From Neobacillus dielmonensis (GTDB taxonomy: Bacteria > Bacillota > Bacilli > Bacillales > Cytobacillaceae): a stretch of DNA of 64,000 nt. The DNA lies in contig NZ_HG942058.1 of the NCBI RefSeq assembly GCF_000612665.1, forward strand, positions 1-64,000. The letters run 5' to 3'. Positions 1-7,922 of the stretch are shown here, in pieces (the first letter of the stretch is position 1; each line of letters opens with the position of its first letter). The notes beneath the pieces were generated by a model. That model did not search any database. It saw only the letters and a program-made list of their open reading frames with translations, and had not been told where the DNA came from. The position numbers were made by a program, and so were the translations under genes.

Positions 1-77
1 ATGTACTTGACGCTTACAATACTGTTTTGAATCATCATAACACACAAAAAAAACATACAATTACAAGTCTTTTTTGC

Positions 78-175
78 ACTGTTCTGCCACTATTGTTCAA
101 TAGAAGGCTGCATTTTATTTGCAGTCGGTTCTTTTAGGAAAGCTCCCCTTTAGCTTAACTACTTTCTTCCCAATA
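78..175. repeat. Dispersed intergenic repeat, copy 1
   Basis: One copy of the ~100-bp intergenic family seen at many places in this window. It shows the core GGCTGC / GCAGTC arms, followed by a TTCTTT-AGGAAAGC block and a CCCC-TTA-CTTAA-TAC block. The copy at 14815-14898 aligns with it over nearly its full length. The rest of 1-250 shows no gene. Confidence 0.6.
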
Positions 176-270
176 TCATCGAGCTCTGCTTCAAATTACC
201 TAAAACTAGCAATTTATGTTATTATCAAAAATAACTTACTTATTCTATTGCTTATTGGAGGTTAAGTACT

Positions 271-690
271 ATGTTTTCTATTGAATTGTTAAATGCTATA
301 TGGCTTTTTTTAGTGATATTTATGTTGCACGACTTTGAAGAAATAATCAGTGTTGAAAATTGGTCTCGGAAAACGGAACACTTAGTTGAAAATACTAGTA
401 ATTGTTTAAAAATCTTAATTTGGAAATTTTGGAATATAAATTCACATTCCTTTGCAAAAAGAGATGTTGTAATATTTTTAGTTGGTTCTACCATTGTATT
501 CCTAAAAGTTGAATTTATAGATAGTGGTTGGGCAGCTACATTATTTTTGGTCTTTTTATGTTTTGTACTATTACATAACCTAGTTCATATCATACAGACA
601 CTCATCTTGAAATCTTACACACCAGGACTTTACACCGCTATTGGTATTGTTACCCCATATACAATTTATCTATTTTACAGATTAATATAA
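271..690 (+). CDS. HXXEE domain membrane protein
   Basis: A 139-residue integral membrane protein. The motif HDFEE at about residues 20-24 is the His-x-x-Glu-Glu signature of the HXXEE family, whose function is unknown. A second conserved-looking block, NLVHIIQ, lies near residues 103-109. Hydrophobic stretches at about residues 5-20, 64-76, 82-103 and 121-138 suggest three or four membrane segments. The ATG is preceded by TTGGAGG at a good distance. The gene stands alone, and no terminator is obvious downstream. The family call rests on the motif and topology; the biochemical role is not known. Confidence 0.75.
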   Translation: MFSIELLNAIWLFLVIFMLHDFEEIISVENWSRKTEHLVENTSNCLKILIWKFWNINSHSFAKRDVVIFLVGSTIVFLKVEFIDSGWAATLFLVFLCFVLLHNLVHIIQTLILKSYTPGLYTAIGIVTPYTIYLFYRLI

Positions 691-1158
691 TTGGGTTGTT
701 ACACAATTGTTTCCAAATAAATACCGCATTATTCGTTTTTCTTCTTCAAACTAAACTGCCACGTTCGTATTAATTCGACAAAAAGAGCGTAATATTATTT
801 TTTTATCTATTTCTTCAACTCTTCAATTGAGAGAAACTATATCCTAAATCCCTTATCTCTGAAGTACTTTGTTTAATTTCTTCACCTTCTTTACCCCGAT
901 AAAACAATGCCTTATATATGACATTACACTTCTTATTGAACTAAACTGCCCGTTCGTACAAAAAGAAAAAGCTGCCGGAAATGACAGCTCTGAACTTAAA
1001 CTCTTGCCCCTTCTCAATATTCATTAACACGATGTTCACAAACTTCGACTATAAAAAAACGAGCATACCAGCCCGACAATTTTCATATTAATAGTTATTT
1101 ATCACTGTTCGCAAGCTTTTTTACCGATTTTGGGTCTTTTAGTATCGACGAGTCATTG
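691..1158. repeat. Gap with two dispersed-repeat copies (741-790, 930-1048)
   Basis: No gene is visible. A partial copy at 741-790 carries CTAAACTGCCACGTTCG. A fuller copy at 930-1048 has CTAAACTGCC, an AAGCTGCC / GACAGCT hairpin core, then CTCTTGCCCC and TTCACAAACTTC. Both belong to the window-wide repeat family. Confidence 0.6.
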
Positions 1159-2043
1159 TTAGTTCTGTGAACAGCTCATATCTTTCGCCTGATTTTTGAC
1201 ACGATACATCGCCGCGTCCGCATTTTTAATCAACGCCTCGACCGTGTCCCCATCTTCTAGAGAAAATGCCATACCTATACTTGCTGAAATGAAAATTGTA
1301 TTACCCGCAATCATAAATGGTTCGGATATTACATCTTTAATCAGCTCAACTAATGAAGTAAAATCAGCCCGACATTCAAAATTAGTTTGAAGAACCGTGA
1401 ACTCATCACCACCCCAGCGAGCAACAAAACCCCTGTCTCCAACTGCGTATTTCAACCTTTTTGCAGCTTCTATAAGAAGTTGATCTCCAATATTGTGGCC
1501 AAAAGAATCGTTGACGTGTTTAAAACCATCCAAATCAAGTAACATCAATCCGTGAGATTCATTTTTAGATTCTTCCAAAAGTAGACTAAGACGTTTCTTA
1601 AATAAACGCCGGTTTGACAAATCAGTTTCGCTGTCGTGGTAGGCAAGGTAGGCAATTGTCTCTTAAGCTTCTTTACGGTCTGTAATGTCTTGCCCAACAC
1701 CAATGGTTTGTATAATTAATCCAGATTGGTCCCGGATATATTGAGCTGTAGTCTCGTACCATCGATATTCCCCATTTTTATGACGGAGACGACCGGTAAA
1801 TCGAATCGAATCTTGATCGATAAACAACGAATTTCGATGCTCTAGAAATTTTTTATTGGTGTCTGGGTGGTTAAAAGATGCTGCGGGTTTCCCGATGACT
1901 TCTTCTGGAGTATATCCAAGTAATGCCTTCACATTTGGAGAGATATAAGTGAATAACCCATCAGCTGAAATAGAAGAGATAATGTTAAGGGACTTTTCTG
2001 AAATTAACGAGAACATCTGTTCAATATCTGATATTTCCTGATT
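1159..2043 (-). pseudogene. PAS-GGDEF diguanylate cyclase, broken by in-frame stop codons
   Basis: Reading leftward from about 2043, a PAS domain (SLNIISSISADGLFTYISPN near its start, ending GVGQDITDRKEA) is followed by a TAA at 1663-1665. The same frame then continues without a break into a GGDEF domain (DLDGFKHVNDSFGHNIGD; active-site RWGGDEF). The two halves are therefore one gene with a nonsense codon in the linker, probably CAA to TAA. The apparent start of the GGDEF half at 1620 is only a TTG inside the linker. A second TAA, about nine codons before the first PAS methionine, shows that the N-terminal sensor region is also lost or damaged. Intact relatives make cyclic di-GMP. The GGDEF active site is preserved, so decay looks recent. 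Confidence 0.8.
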
Positions 2044-2150
2044 TTAACTAGGCTCCGATTAAAATTTTGATTTTATTATTATATTTCATCTTAATGTGTA
2101 AAAGCAAAGGGTATTTTTTACCTGATAACAGAAAATTCACTATCGGCTTT

Positions 2151-2255
2151 ATTGAACAAATCTGTCCCTTTAGTACAACAAGTAAATGGATTGCCGCAGC
2201 AATTCTTCCTTTCCTCAAACACCCGTTAGTTAAGTGTACAACTTCACAAAGTTAC
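2151..2255. repeat. Dispersed intergenic repeat, near-complete copy
   Basis: A near-complete copy of the family: CTGTCCCTTTAGTACAACAAG, then ATTGCCGCAGCAATTC as hairpin core, then CACCCGTTAGTTAAGTGTAC and CTTCACAAA. It is among the clearest copies for deriving the consensus. A short open frame over it is accidental. Confidence 0.65.
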
Positions 2256-2312
2256 ATCGATTTTAAGTATATACATTGAAACTTTTCTTACTCACATTTC
2301 AATTTATATCAT

Positions 2313-2345
2313 ATAGAGCACCTTCCAGACCAAAAGGTACTCTAT
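2313..2345 (-). terminator. Hairpin terminator after the P-loop ATPase
   Basis: Arms ATAGAGCACCTT and AAGGTACTCTAT with one mismatch, about 25 bases past the stop of the leftward ATPase gene at 2370. Confidence 0.5.
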
Positions 2346-2369
2346 ACACAAGAATCATTGAACTCCTTG

Positions 2370-2927
2370 TTATTCTTTTCCGCTGAACTCTATGATATTT
2401 AAACCCTCGGATGCCTCTGGTGTTTCAAAGAAACTAGTGACATGATTAAACACCGCTTCCGTGTCAAAAGCTGCTCTTTCGGGTTGTTCGGTACGCCTTT
2501 GTGCAATTTGACGTAAGCATTGCTCGTTATTTAAATTAAGGAAAATTAGTTGATGGCTTGCATTGACCTCTGACGCGATATCCAACAACCACTTTCGCTG
2601 TTTTTGAGTGTTGCCTGGAAAATCCATCACGACATCTGTACCGACACTTAATATGTTTTGGACATGCTTTTTCACCAACGGTTTGAGCTGAGCTGAGAAT
2701 TTGATATAGTCATCAAATGCTGCAATTTGATTGGGATAAAGAGATGAAAGCCATTCATCCTCAGACAACAATACCGCATGTTTATCTATCGCCAATTGTT
2801 TTGATTTAGTTGATTTACCAGCTCCCATTTTCCCACAGAAAAAGTATAGCGTCCCCAATTGTTTCATATTATTTACCCCCCCCCGCGCTTTTTCTAAATT
2901 TGAACTTTTTACTTTGTTAATTCCCAT
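2370..2927 (-). CDS. P-loop ATP-binding protein (AAA_33 / kinase-like)
   Basis: A small soluble P-loop protein. The Walker A motif CGKMGAGKST lies at about residues 31-40 of the long form, with VVMDFPGN as a likely Walker B or substrate-side strand and a basic LRQIAQRRTEQPER helix resembling a lid. This fits the AAA_33 group of small kinase-like ATPases; the substrate is unknown. Two starts are possible. The ATG at 2927 has a GGAGA site. The ATG at 2867 starts right where family members usually begin (MKQLGTLYFFCGKM) and is preceded by a run of nine G (2876-2884 on the + strand as C). If the longer form is used, the G run lies in the reading frame and could slip. Both starts are listed because the sequence does not decide. 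Confidence 0.7.
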   Translation of the reverse strand: MGINKVKSSNLEKARGGVNNMKQLGTLYFFCGKMGAGKSTKSKQLAIDKHAVLLSEDEWLSSLYPNQIAAFDDYIKFSAQLKPLVKKHVQNILSVGTDVVMDFPGNTQKQRKWLLDIASEVNASHQLIFLNLNNEQCLRQIAQRRTEQPERAAFDTEAVFNHVTSFFETPEASEGLNIIEFSGKE

Positions 2928-3422
2928 TGATATTCTCCGCTTATTAATATTTAGACGTTAAGATTTATAATATCCAATTCACTTATTCTACCAATTTATT
3001 TATATTCCTTCTTACAAACATGGTCCTTTATTTAAGTTGTCGAAGCAGTCAGATTTTCAGCATATGCACAGCTTAGTTTAGTATTTTCTTTTCAAGAACT
3101 ATTTTGTGTAATCCTTTTTCAATAGTATATATCAATGTTCTGTAATTAGTTCTCACCCAACCAGTGAAATAACTACTTTTGCTAATTAATCGTAGGACAA
3201 AAAATGTCTTTATGAAGTTCTATAATACCTTTTAATACATCGGCATTAGGTTTTGAATTATAGAGATGGTAATATTCCCTCATGTATTTATTCTCTTTTT
3301 AAATAAGGCAATCCTAACCCGCACATTGTCCCCATTATTAATATAAAAACTATCACTTTTGTTGAACATGTAAAGATGGCAAAATCATCCTATAAATAAA
3401 TTAGAAAGGAGCATCCAATAAC
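2928..3422. other. Gene-free interval
   Basis: No convincing gene is seen. The last ~100 bases (about 3322-3422) are conserved with the segment upstream of the second DUF1272 gene (about 44566-44665), so they probably hold that gene's promoter and leader. Confidence 0.5.
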
Positions 3423-3614
3423 ATGGCATTAGAAATGCGAACAAAATGTGAAAGCTGTAATGATTCAATTGATGACAATTCTCTGGCTTATATCTGTGTC
3501 TATGAATGTACTTTTTGCGGTCCATGCACGGAAGAAATGAATAGAATTTGTCCAAATTGTGGAGGAGAACTTGTAAAAAGACCTAGTAAGCCACAAAATG
3601 TTTGTTCACTTTAA
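3423..3614 (+). CDS. DUF1272 small zinc-binding protein, copy 1
   Basis: A 63-residue protein with cysteines in paired knuckles: CESC near residue 9, CTFCGPC near residue 29 and CPNCGG near residue 43. This is the layout of DUF1272 proteins, which are predicted to bind zinc; function is unknown. The ATG follows AGAAAGGAG. A near-identical paralogue lies at 44666-44857 and differs at only a few residues. The upstream leader and the downstream CAGGGATTATCCCTG hairpin are also conserved between the copies. The duplicated unit therefore includes its own promoter and terminator. Confidence 0.85.
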   Translation: MALEMRTKCESCNDSIDDNSLAYICVYECTFCGPCTEEMNRICPNCGGELVKRPSKPQNVCSL

Positions 3615-3623
3615 AGTTTTAAA

Positions 3624-3646
3624 AAACAGGGATTATCCCTGCTTTT
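3624..3646 (+). terminator. Terminator of DUF1272 copy 1
   Basis: Compact hairpin CAGGGATTATCCCTG followed by CTTTTT. The same hairpin follows the second DUF1272 copy. Confidence 0.7.
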
Positions 3647-3711
3647 TATTGGTACACTATCAATCTTTAGTTCATCACTATTATTTTATCAGTTTAAAAT
3701 AAATTGGTAAG

Positions 3712-5331
3712 TTAATGGTTTAACTGTTTTGGGAACGGAACCATGCATGTTACCTTCGTTCCGTTTCTATGTGAGGACTGAACCTCGAAGGTCCCTCCTA
3801 CGGTCAACATCCTGTCAGACATCGAGTTTAAACCAAAGCCATAGTGGATTTCATCGGTTCCGATACCGTTATCGGTTATCTGCATTAGAATCGCGTCGTC
3901 TAAAAACTTAATAGATAGAGAGATTTGTGTGGCATGTCCGTGTCTCACAGCATTGGTCAAAGACTCTTGCAGGCATCGGAATAAAGAGGATCGAACTAAA
4001 TAACCCATTGAATGCTCATGCCCTTCTGTATGGATGTCCACTCTAATTCCAGTATGCTTGATGAATTCATCCACTAAGTCTGTGCAGCTCTCCACAAAGG
4101 TTTGCTCTTTTTCTTCTACAGGTAACGTGTGAATCGTCTGGCGCAGATCGGAGAGCCCTTTCCTAGCTAAATTGGATAGTTCTTTAATATATTGATTGGC
4201 TTCTTCCTTGTCTTGAATGTAGGGTAGTGCATCCAAACTGGTAATAATGGCTGTAAAGACATGACCGACGGTGTCATGCATATCTTTCGACAGCCTTCTT
4301 CTTTCTTCCAGTAGGGTTAATTCTTCAATCCTTCTAGAGTATTGTTCTAACGTTTTAGAAAAAACCTTGAGGTTAGAATAGTTGTCCTCAATCATGTTCA
4401 TCTGTTTGATAGCATTCTGAATTAATTCATCCGGGGAAAAATTCCCTTCTTCTCCGGTTTTTTGTTGTTCTTCACTTATCTGATGAGCAGTCGTTATGAC
4501 TTTGCTAATTAATCTCTTAATGTTGGTGACCGCCGTATTGAAACTTTCTGCCAACCTTCCTAAATCGTCTTTTCTGTTTATTATTAAACGAATACTGAAG
4601 TTCCCCTGCCCTAATTCCTTTACGGCGTTGAGGAAAAGTTTGAGCGGAGACAAGGTTCTTCTTAGGGCAAGTGTTTGAATGGTAATGAAGAAGATCAGTA
4701 ACACGGTAAAAACAGTGATCAATCTGGTGAGAACCTCTAGCTGGTCTTCTCTTATTTTACTGGCACTCATATCCATGACAAACATGGCGATAACTTTGCC
4801 GTTTTCATCCTTAAAGGGAATCAAAATACTGGACCATTCACCAAGCATATCACGATAAATCCCGGAACTTTTAGTTTCTCCTGTACGCGCAATTTCCTTG
4901 TACAACTTTACGAAAGTAGGGTGCTGTACCACTAGGTCGCCAGGTCTCATGCCAATATCCAAGTAGTTTTGATGAATGGCCAATGCCATGGATTGGTCTT
5001 TTTCATTTACTCCAATGTCCACGATGACAACCTGTGCAATATTTGAATTTTGCTTCGTAATTTCTGTCAATTCTTTTAAAATTCTTTGATGAACAGCGGA
5101 ATTTAAGTCATGATTGGTTTGGATTTCCTTAATATCCTGAAGGTCAAATCGGCTGAATGCCATTTGTGCGACCCCGCGAGCCTGCTTATCCAGATTTTCA
5201 GACATGAGTTTCCCCTGGATATAATAACTGGCAGCGGTAAGAACGGTCCCGATTAGGATGATGCTGATAGTAGATAAGAGTATGGTCCGTTGTACAATGG
5301 ATAACTGAAAATATTCCCCGATTTTTTTCAT
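3712..5331 (-). CDS. Sensor histidine kinase, NarL/LiaS class (HisKA_3)
   Basis: A 539-residue membrane kinase. It has an N-terminal membrane segment (about residues 15-37), an extracytoplasmic sensor of roughly 160 residues and a second membrane segment (about 203-222). A HAMP linker follows, then a HisKA_3 dimerisation domain with KDMHDTVGH (phospho-accepting His near 352) and an HATPase_c domain ending in a GFGLNSMSDR lid motif. Members of this class phosphorylate NarL/LuxR-type response regulators. No response regulator gene lies beside it, so it is an orphan here. The ATG is preceded by GAGAGGAA. The signal is unknown. A shadow open frame overlaps its start and is not a gene. Confidence 0.9.
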   Translation of the reverse strand: MKKIGEYFQLSIVQRTILLSTISIILIGTVLTAASYYIQGKLMSENLDKQARGVAQMAFSRFDLQDIKEIQTNHDLNSAVHQRILKELTEITKQNSNIAQVVIVDIGVNEKDQSMALAIHQNYLDIGMRPGDLVVQHPTFVKLYKEIARTGETKSSGIYRDMLGEWSSILIPFKDENGKVIAMFVMDMSASKIREDQLEVLTRLITVFTVLLIFFITIQTLALRRTLSPLKLFLNAVKELGQGNFSIRLIINRKDDLGRLAESFNTAVTNIKRLISKVITTAHQISEEQQKTGEEGNFSPDELIQNAIKQMNMIEDNYSNLKVFSKTLEQYSRRIEELTLLEERRRLSKDMHDTVGHVFTAIITSLDALPYIQDKEEANQYIKELSNLARKGLSDLRQTIHTLPVEEKEQTFVESCTDLVDEFIKHTGIRVDIHTEGHEHSMGYLVRSSLFRCLQESLTNAVRHGHATQISLSIKFLDDAILMQITDNGIGTDEIHYGFGLNSMSDRMLTVGGTFEVQSSHRNGTKVTCMVPFPKQLNH

Positions 5332-5572
5332 GGTATATTCCTCTCAAACTATGAGCTTTGGAAAAGATGCAACTCAATCCATCTCTTCCAGTCATACATA
5401 CGGATTTTATTACCATAATTATCCTATGCCTAAAGGCCTAGGGTCAATATAAAAAAACAAAAAAGCCATGGTGAATGGTTTATAACTTAAAATGGTGGTG
5501 GCCCTTTAATCAAGAATGTATTTCCACTCTCCCTTTGGAAAATGATCCTAATAAGTTGACACAATGCAGAAA

Positions 5573-5605
5573 GCTCCCTTCCATGTGATGAAGGGAGCCG
5601 ATTTT
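5573..5605. terminator. Strong hairpin with T run
   Basis: Perfect 9-bp stem GCTCCCTTC / GAAGGGAGC followed on the + strand by CGATTTTT. It lies just past the esterase stop, so it may end that leftward transcript despite the better T run on the + strand. Confidence 0.6.
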
Positions 5606-5665
5606 TATATGAAATGCTTTTGAAAAGATTACTTATAAGGAATGCTGGTGCTTTGCCATCCTCTG

Positions 5666-6625
5666 TTACTTCTTATACATAACATTCGGAAGTTTATGTG
5701 TTTTTAGCTCGTTCCAAATAACCTGGCTGGCATCCATTTGCTGACTTGTCAAACCAATCAATTTCGGAGACAAGTACTGTGGCCCCCCTGGCCAGGTATG
5801 TCCTCCGCCTTCAACCGTATATAAAACAACCTTTGTTCCGAACTTGCCCCCGTCATACACTTTCCTGCATATTTTCGTTGGATCACTATCAACCTCTTCT
5901 GCCATATAACTGATTCTCGGTTCCGTAACCGAACCATTCGCTTCAGCCCAATAGTTGATGGTTTCTGAAACGGATAATAATGACCCCGGTCTGCCTTGAT
6001 ATGGTACGACTGGGTCTGTATCTCCCATTACAAAAACGGTGGTAATGGGTGACTTTGGTGCTTGTAAGGAAAGGCTGGTAGCAAGCTGTCCTGTTACCGC
6101 TCCAATGCCGGCGATTCGATCCGATAACTCCACAGCTAGACGATTTGAGAACATGGAACCATTGGACATGCCAGTTGCATAAACCATTCTTTCGTCAATA
6201 TTATAGTTTTTCGTAAAATAATCGATTAGAAATGAGGTAAAGCCAACGTCATCCACTCCTAATAGAGTTGAGTTTGGACTGGTTCCTACATTCCATTGTC
6301 TGATAAGAGGGGAATACGGGTCAAATTCATTGTTCTCCGGCTGGATAATTTCTCCCGTTTCATTTATGACGGTGCTGTCAGGAAAGACCACAATAAAGCC
6401 TTCCTTTTCCGCAATTTTATGAAACTGTGTCAGGGTTATTTGTCCATCGGAATTGCTGCCTGAACCATGAAAAGAGAACAATAGTGGCACTGTCTTCTTT
6501 CCTGTGCAGGAACTAGGAACATAATACTTGTAGGTTCGCTCTATTCCATCAAATGTCATCTTACCTATTTTCATAGCGTATGTAGGTTCTTCTGAAGCAG
6601 TTGCCGAATTGATCCCATTATTCAA
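5666..6625 (-). CDS. PHB depolymerase-family esterase (alpha/beta hydrolase)
   Basis: An alpha/beta hydrolase of the esterase PHB depolymerase / LpqC group. Key points are LLFSFHGSGSN (oxyanion region), the nucleophile elbow GMSNGS (G-x-S-x-G), GDTDPVVPY (acid Asp) and GGGHTWPGG (catalytic His). The triad is thus complete. The preferred start is the TTG at 6625 (L-N-N-G-I-N-S), because AGAGGAAGGG lies at ribosome-site distance. A longer frame begins at 6658 but would include the ribosome site. No clear signal peptide is seen, so the enzyme may be cytoplasmic or exported by another route. The natural ester substrate cannot be told from sequence. It stands alone. Confidence 0.85.
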   Translation of the reverse strand: MNNGINSATASEEPTYAMKIGKMTFDGIERTYKYYVPSSCTGKKTVPLLFSFHGSGSNSDGQITLTQFHKIAEKEGFIVVFPDSTVINETGEIIQPENNEFDPYSPLIRQWNVGTSPNSTLLGVDDVGFTSFLIDYFTKNYNIDERMVYATGMSNGSMFSNRLAVELSDRIAGIGAVTGQLATSLSLQAPKSPITTVFVMGDTDPVVPYQGRPGSLLSVSETINYWAEANGSVTEPRISYMAEEVDSDPTKICRKVYDGGKFGTKVVLYTVEGGGHTWPGGPQYLSPKLIGLTSQQMDASQVIWNELKTHKLPNVMYKK

Positions 6626-6850
6626 ATGAATCAAACCCTTCCTCTTTATTATTTGCAATATTCAAAATAATTATATCAGGTTTCCTGTTACTTTTATACA
6701 AAATATCCCACTAAATGGAATCAACATCTTTATTATAGTACTCTCAAATTTTCTTCCAATTAATATTCATTTTTCTATTTATACACGATGTGAAAAAATG
6801 CAGACCCCCTCATTTTGAAACGGGCACAGCCAGCCAGTGCTAGAATTAAT

Positions 6851-6882
6851 AAAAAAGACCCGACATGCATACATCTCTGGTC
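6851..6882 (-). terminator. Leftward terminator, similar to the toxin terminator at 11479
   Basis: Stem from GACCCGACATG to CATCTCTGGTC (imperfect), with six A on its left side, i.e. T6 on the minus strand. It resembles the hairpin at 11485-11512 base for base over much of its length, suggesting a shared origin. Confidence 0.6.
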
Positions 6883-6976
6883 CTTCAATCAGTCACCTCT
6901 TAGGAGATTTTTTTCTCAATAATCATTGGTTTATCCCCAGACAGGAACCCTAGGGTCATAACAATGATAAAATAGT

Positions 6977-7444
6977 TTAGTTTTTAATACCATCTAGCCT
7001 CATATTTGCAACTATTTCGGCACCTTTTTTGTCATTACGAACTTCAACAAGTTTTGGCTTTAATTCATCCGTTTTATTATCCTTATAGATTTCAAATACC
7101 GCATACCCTTCATTTCCTTCATCATCTCTCCAGTTATCACTAATAAAGCCATCTGTTTTATATTGATACTCTTCATAGACTTTCGTGATATCTGGATATT
7201 TGGAAGGATTCGAAAGATAAATATCATAATAATAATGTTCGTTAAAACTGTTTTTAACGCGACCATTATGAATATTATAATCTCGATCTCTTGTTTTATG
7301 CGTTTCCTGATGGACAACATCTTTTACTTCATAGATTTTTACATCTACTAACTCATTAGAAGAAGTAGAAGGTGGATCCTGAAAATAATAAAAAGCTAAC
7401 ACCCCCAAAACTACAATTCCCAATCCTAATTTAACTTTATTCAA
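6977..7444 (-). CDS. Hypothetical membrane-anchored protein
   Basis: I do not recognise the family. The likely start is the TTG at 7444 (MNKVKLGLG), which has CGGAGG about nine bases upstream. The longer frame from an ATG at 7465 begins inside an AGAACCGTCCCC element and is not favoured. Residues about 3-20 form one hydrophobic segment (LGLGIVVLGVLAFYYF). The rest, about 135 residues, is hydrophilic and rich in Tyr, Asp and Lys, and probably lies outside the membrane. The protein may be a membrane-tethered extracellular domain. Terminator-like hairpin 6851-6882 follows. Confidence 0.6.
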   Translation of the reverse strand: MNKVKLGLGIVVLGVLAFYYFQDPPSTSSNELVDVKIYEVKDVVHQETHKTRDRDYNIHNGRVKNSFNEHYYYDIYLSNPSKYPDITKVYEEYQYKTDGFISDNWRDDEGNEGYAVFEIYKDNKTDELKPKLVEVRNDKKGAEIVANMRLDGIKN

Positions 7445-7922
7445 TCCTTTTTGCCTCCGATCCATGGGGACGGTTCTTCTGGATCCTTTTCTACAACTGA
7501 GATTATGTACAATAGAAATGTCCCTGTTAATCTATGTGAAAAATCCCTCTTGTTAAATAGTCAATTCTAGAGGAATATATTCCGTATCTAATATAATACT
7601 TTCATACTTTATATTCTATACACGTGTTATTGGTACACTTTAGACAGCAATTTGGCCAATCCCGTCCAGCAATAGCGTGTAACTGGGTGGCTGGGTAGAA
7701 AATAATCCACTTGAGTGCGCTATCTATGGGAAATTGTTTTTTTTGGATTTAAATGAGAGACTGCTAACCATTATACCAGAAAACCCAATTTTAAACATGA
7801 TAAACCGGAACTAATAAAGGAGTTTCCCTGTATTAATTCCGGTTTATTTGTCTTCATCTTTTTTGATTAACTGGTGTTTAGTGAAATAAGAAAAATCGGG
7901 GGGTATCTGGAACAGCTTTCGA
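7445..7922. other. Gene-free interval with a GGGGACGGTTCT element
   Basis: No gene is seen. Immediately upstream of the preceding gene sits GGGGACGGTTCTTCTGG (7466-7482), the same motif as GAGAACCGTCCCC near 9612-9624 in front of another gene. The interval also holds the acyl-CoA ligase terminator. Confidence 0.5.
7800..7847 (-). terminator. Terminator of the acyl-CoA ligase unit
   Basis: Long stem ATAAACCGGAA-TAATA / TATTAATTCCGGTTTAT, about 75 bases past the stop at 7923. Confidence 0.65.

Noticed and set aside
2067..2279. 70-residue + strand frame
   Set aside because: Lies over a copy of the dispersed repeat and has no ribosome site.
6883..6976. Short minus-strand reading MTLGFLSGDKPMIIEKKIS as a second toxin peptide
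   Set aside because: No ribosome site or TVFE-type start; kept only as a possible remnant in the findings.
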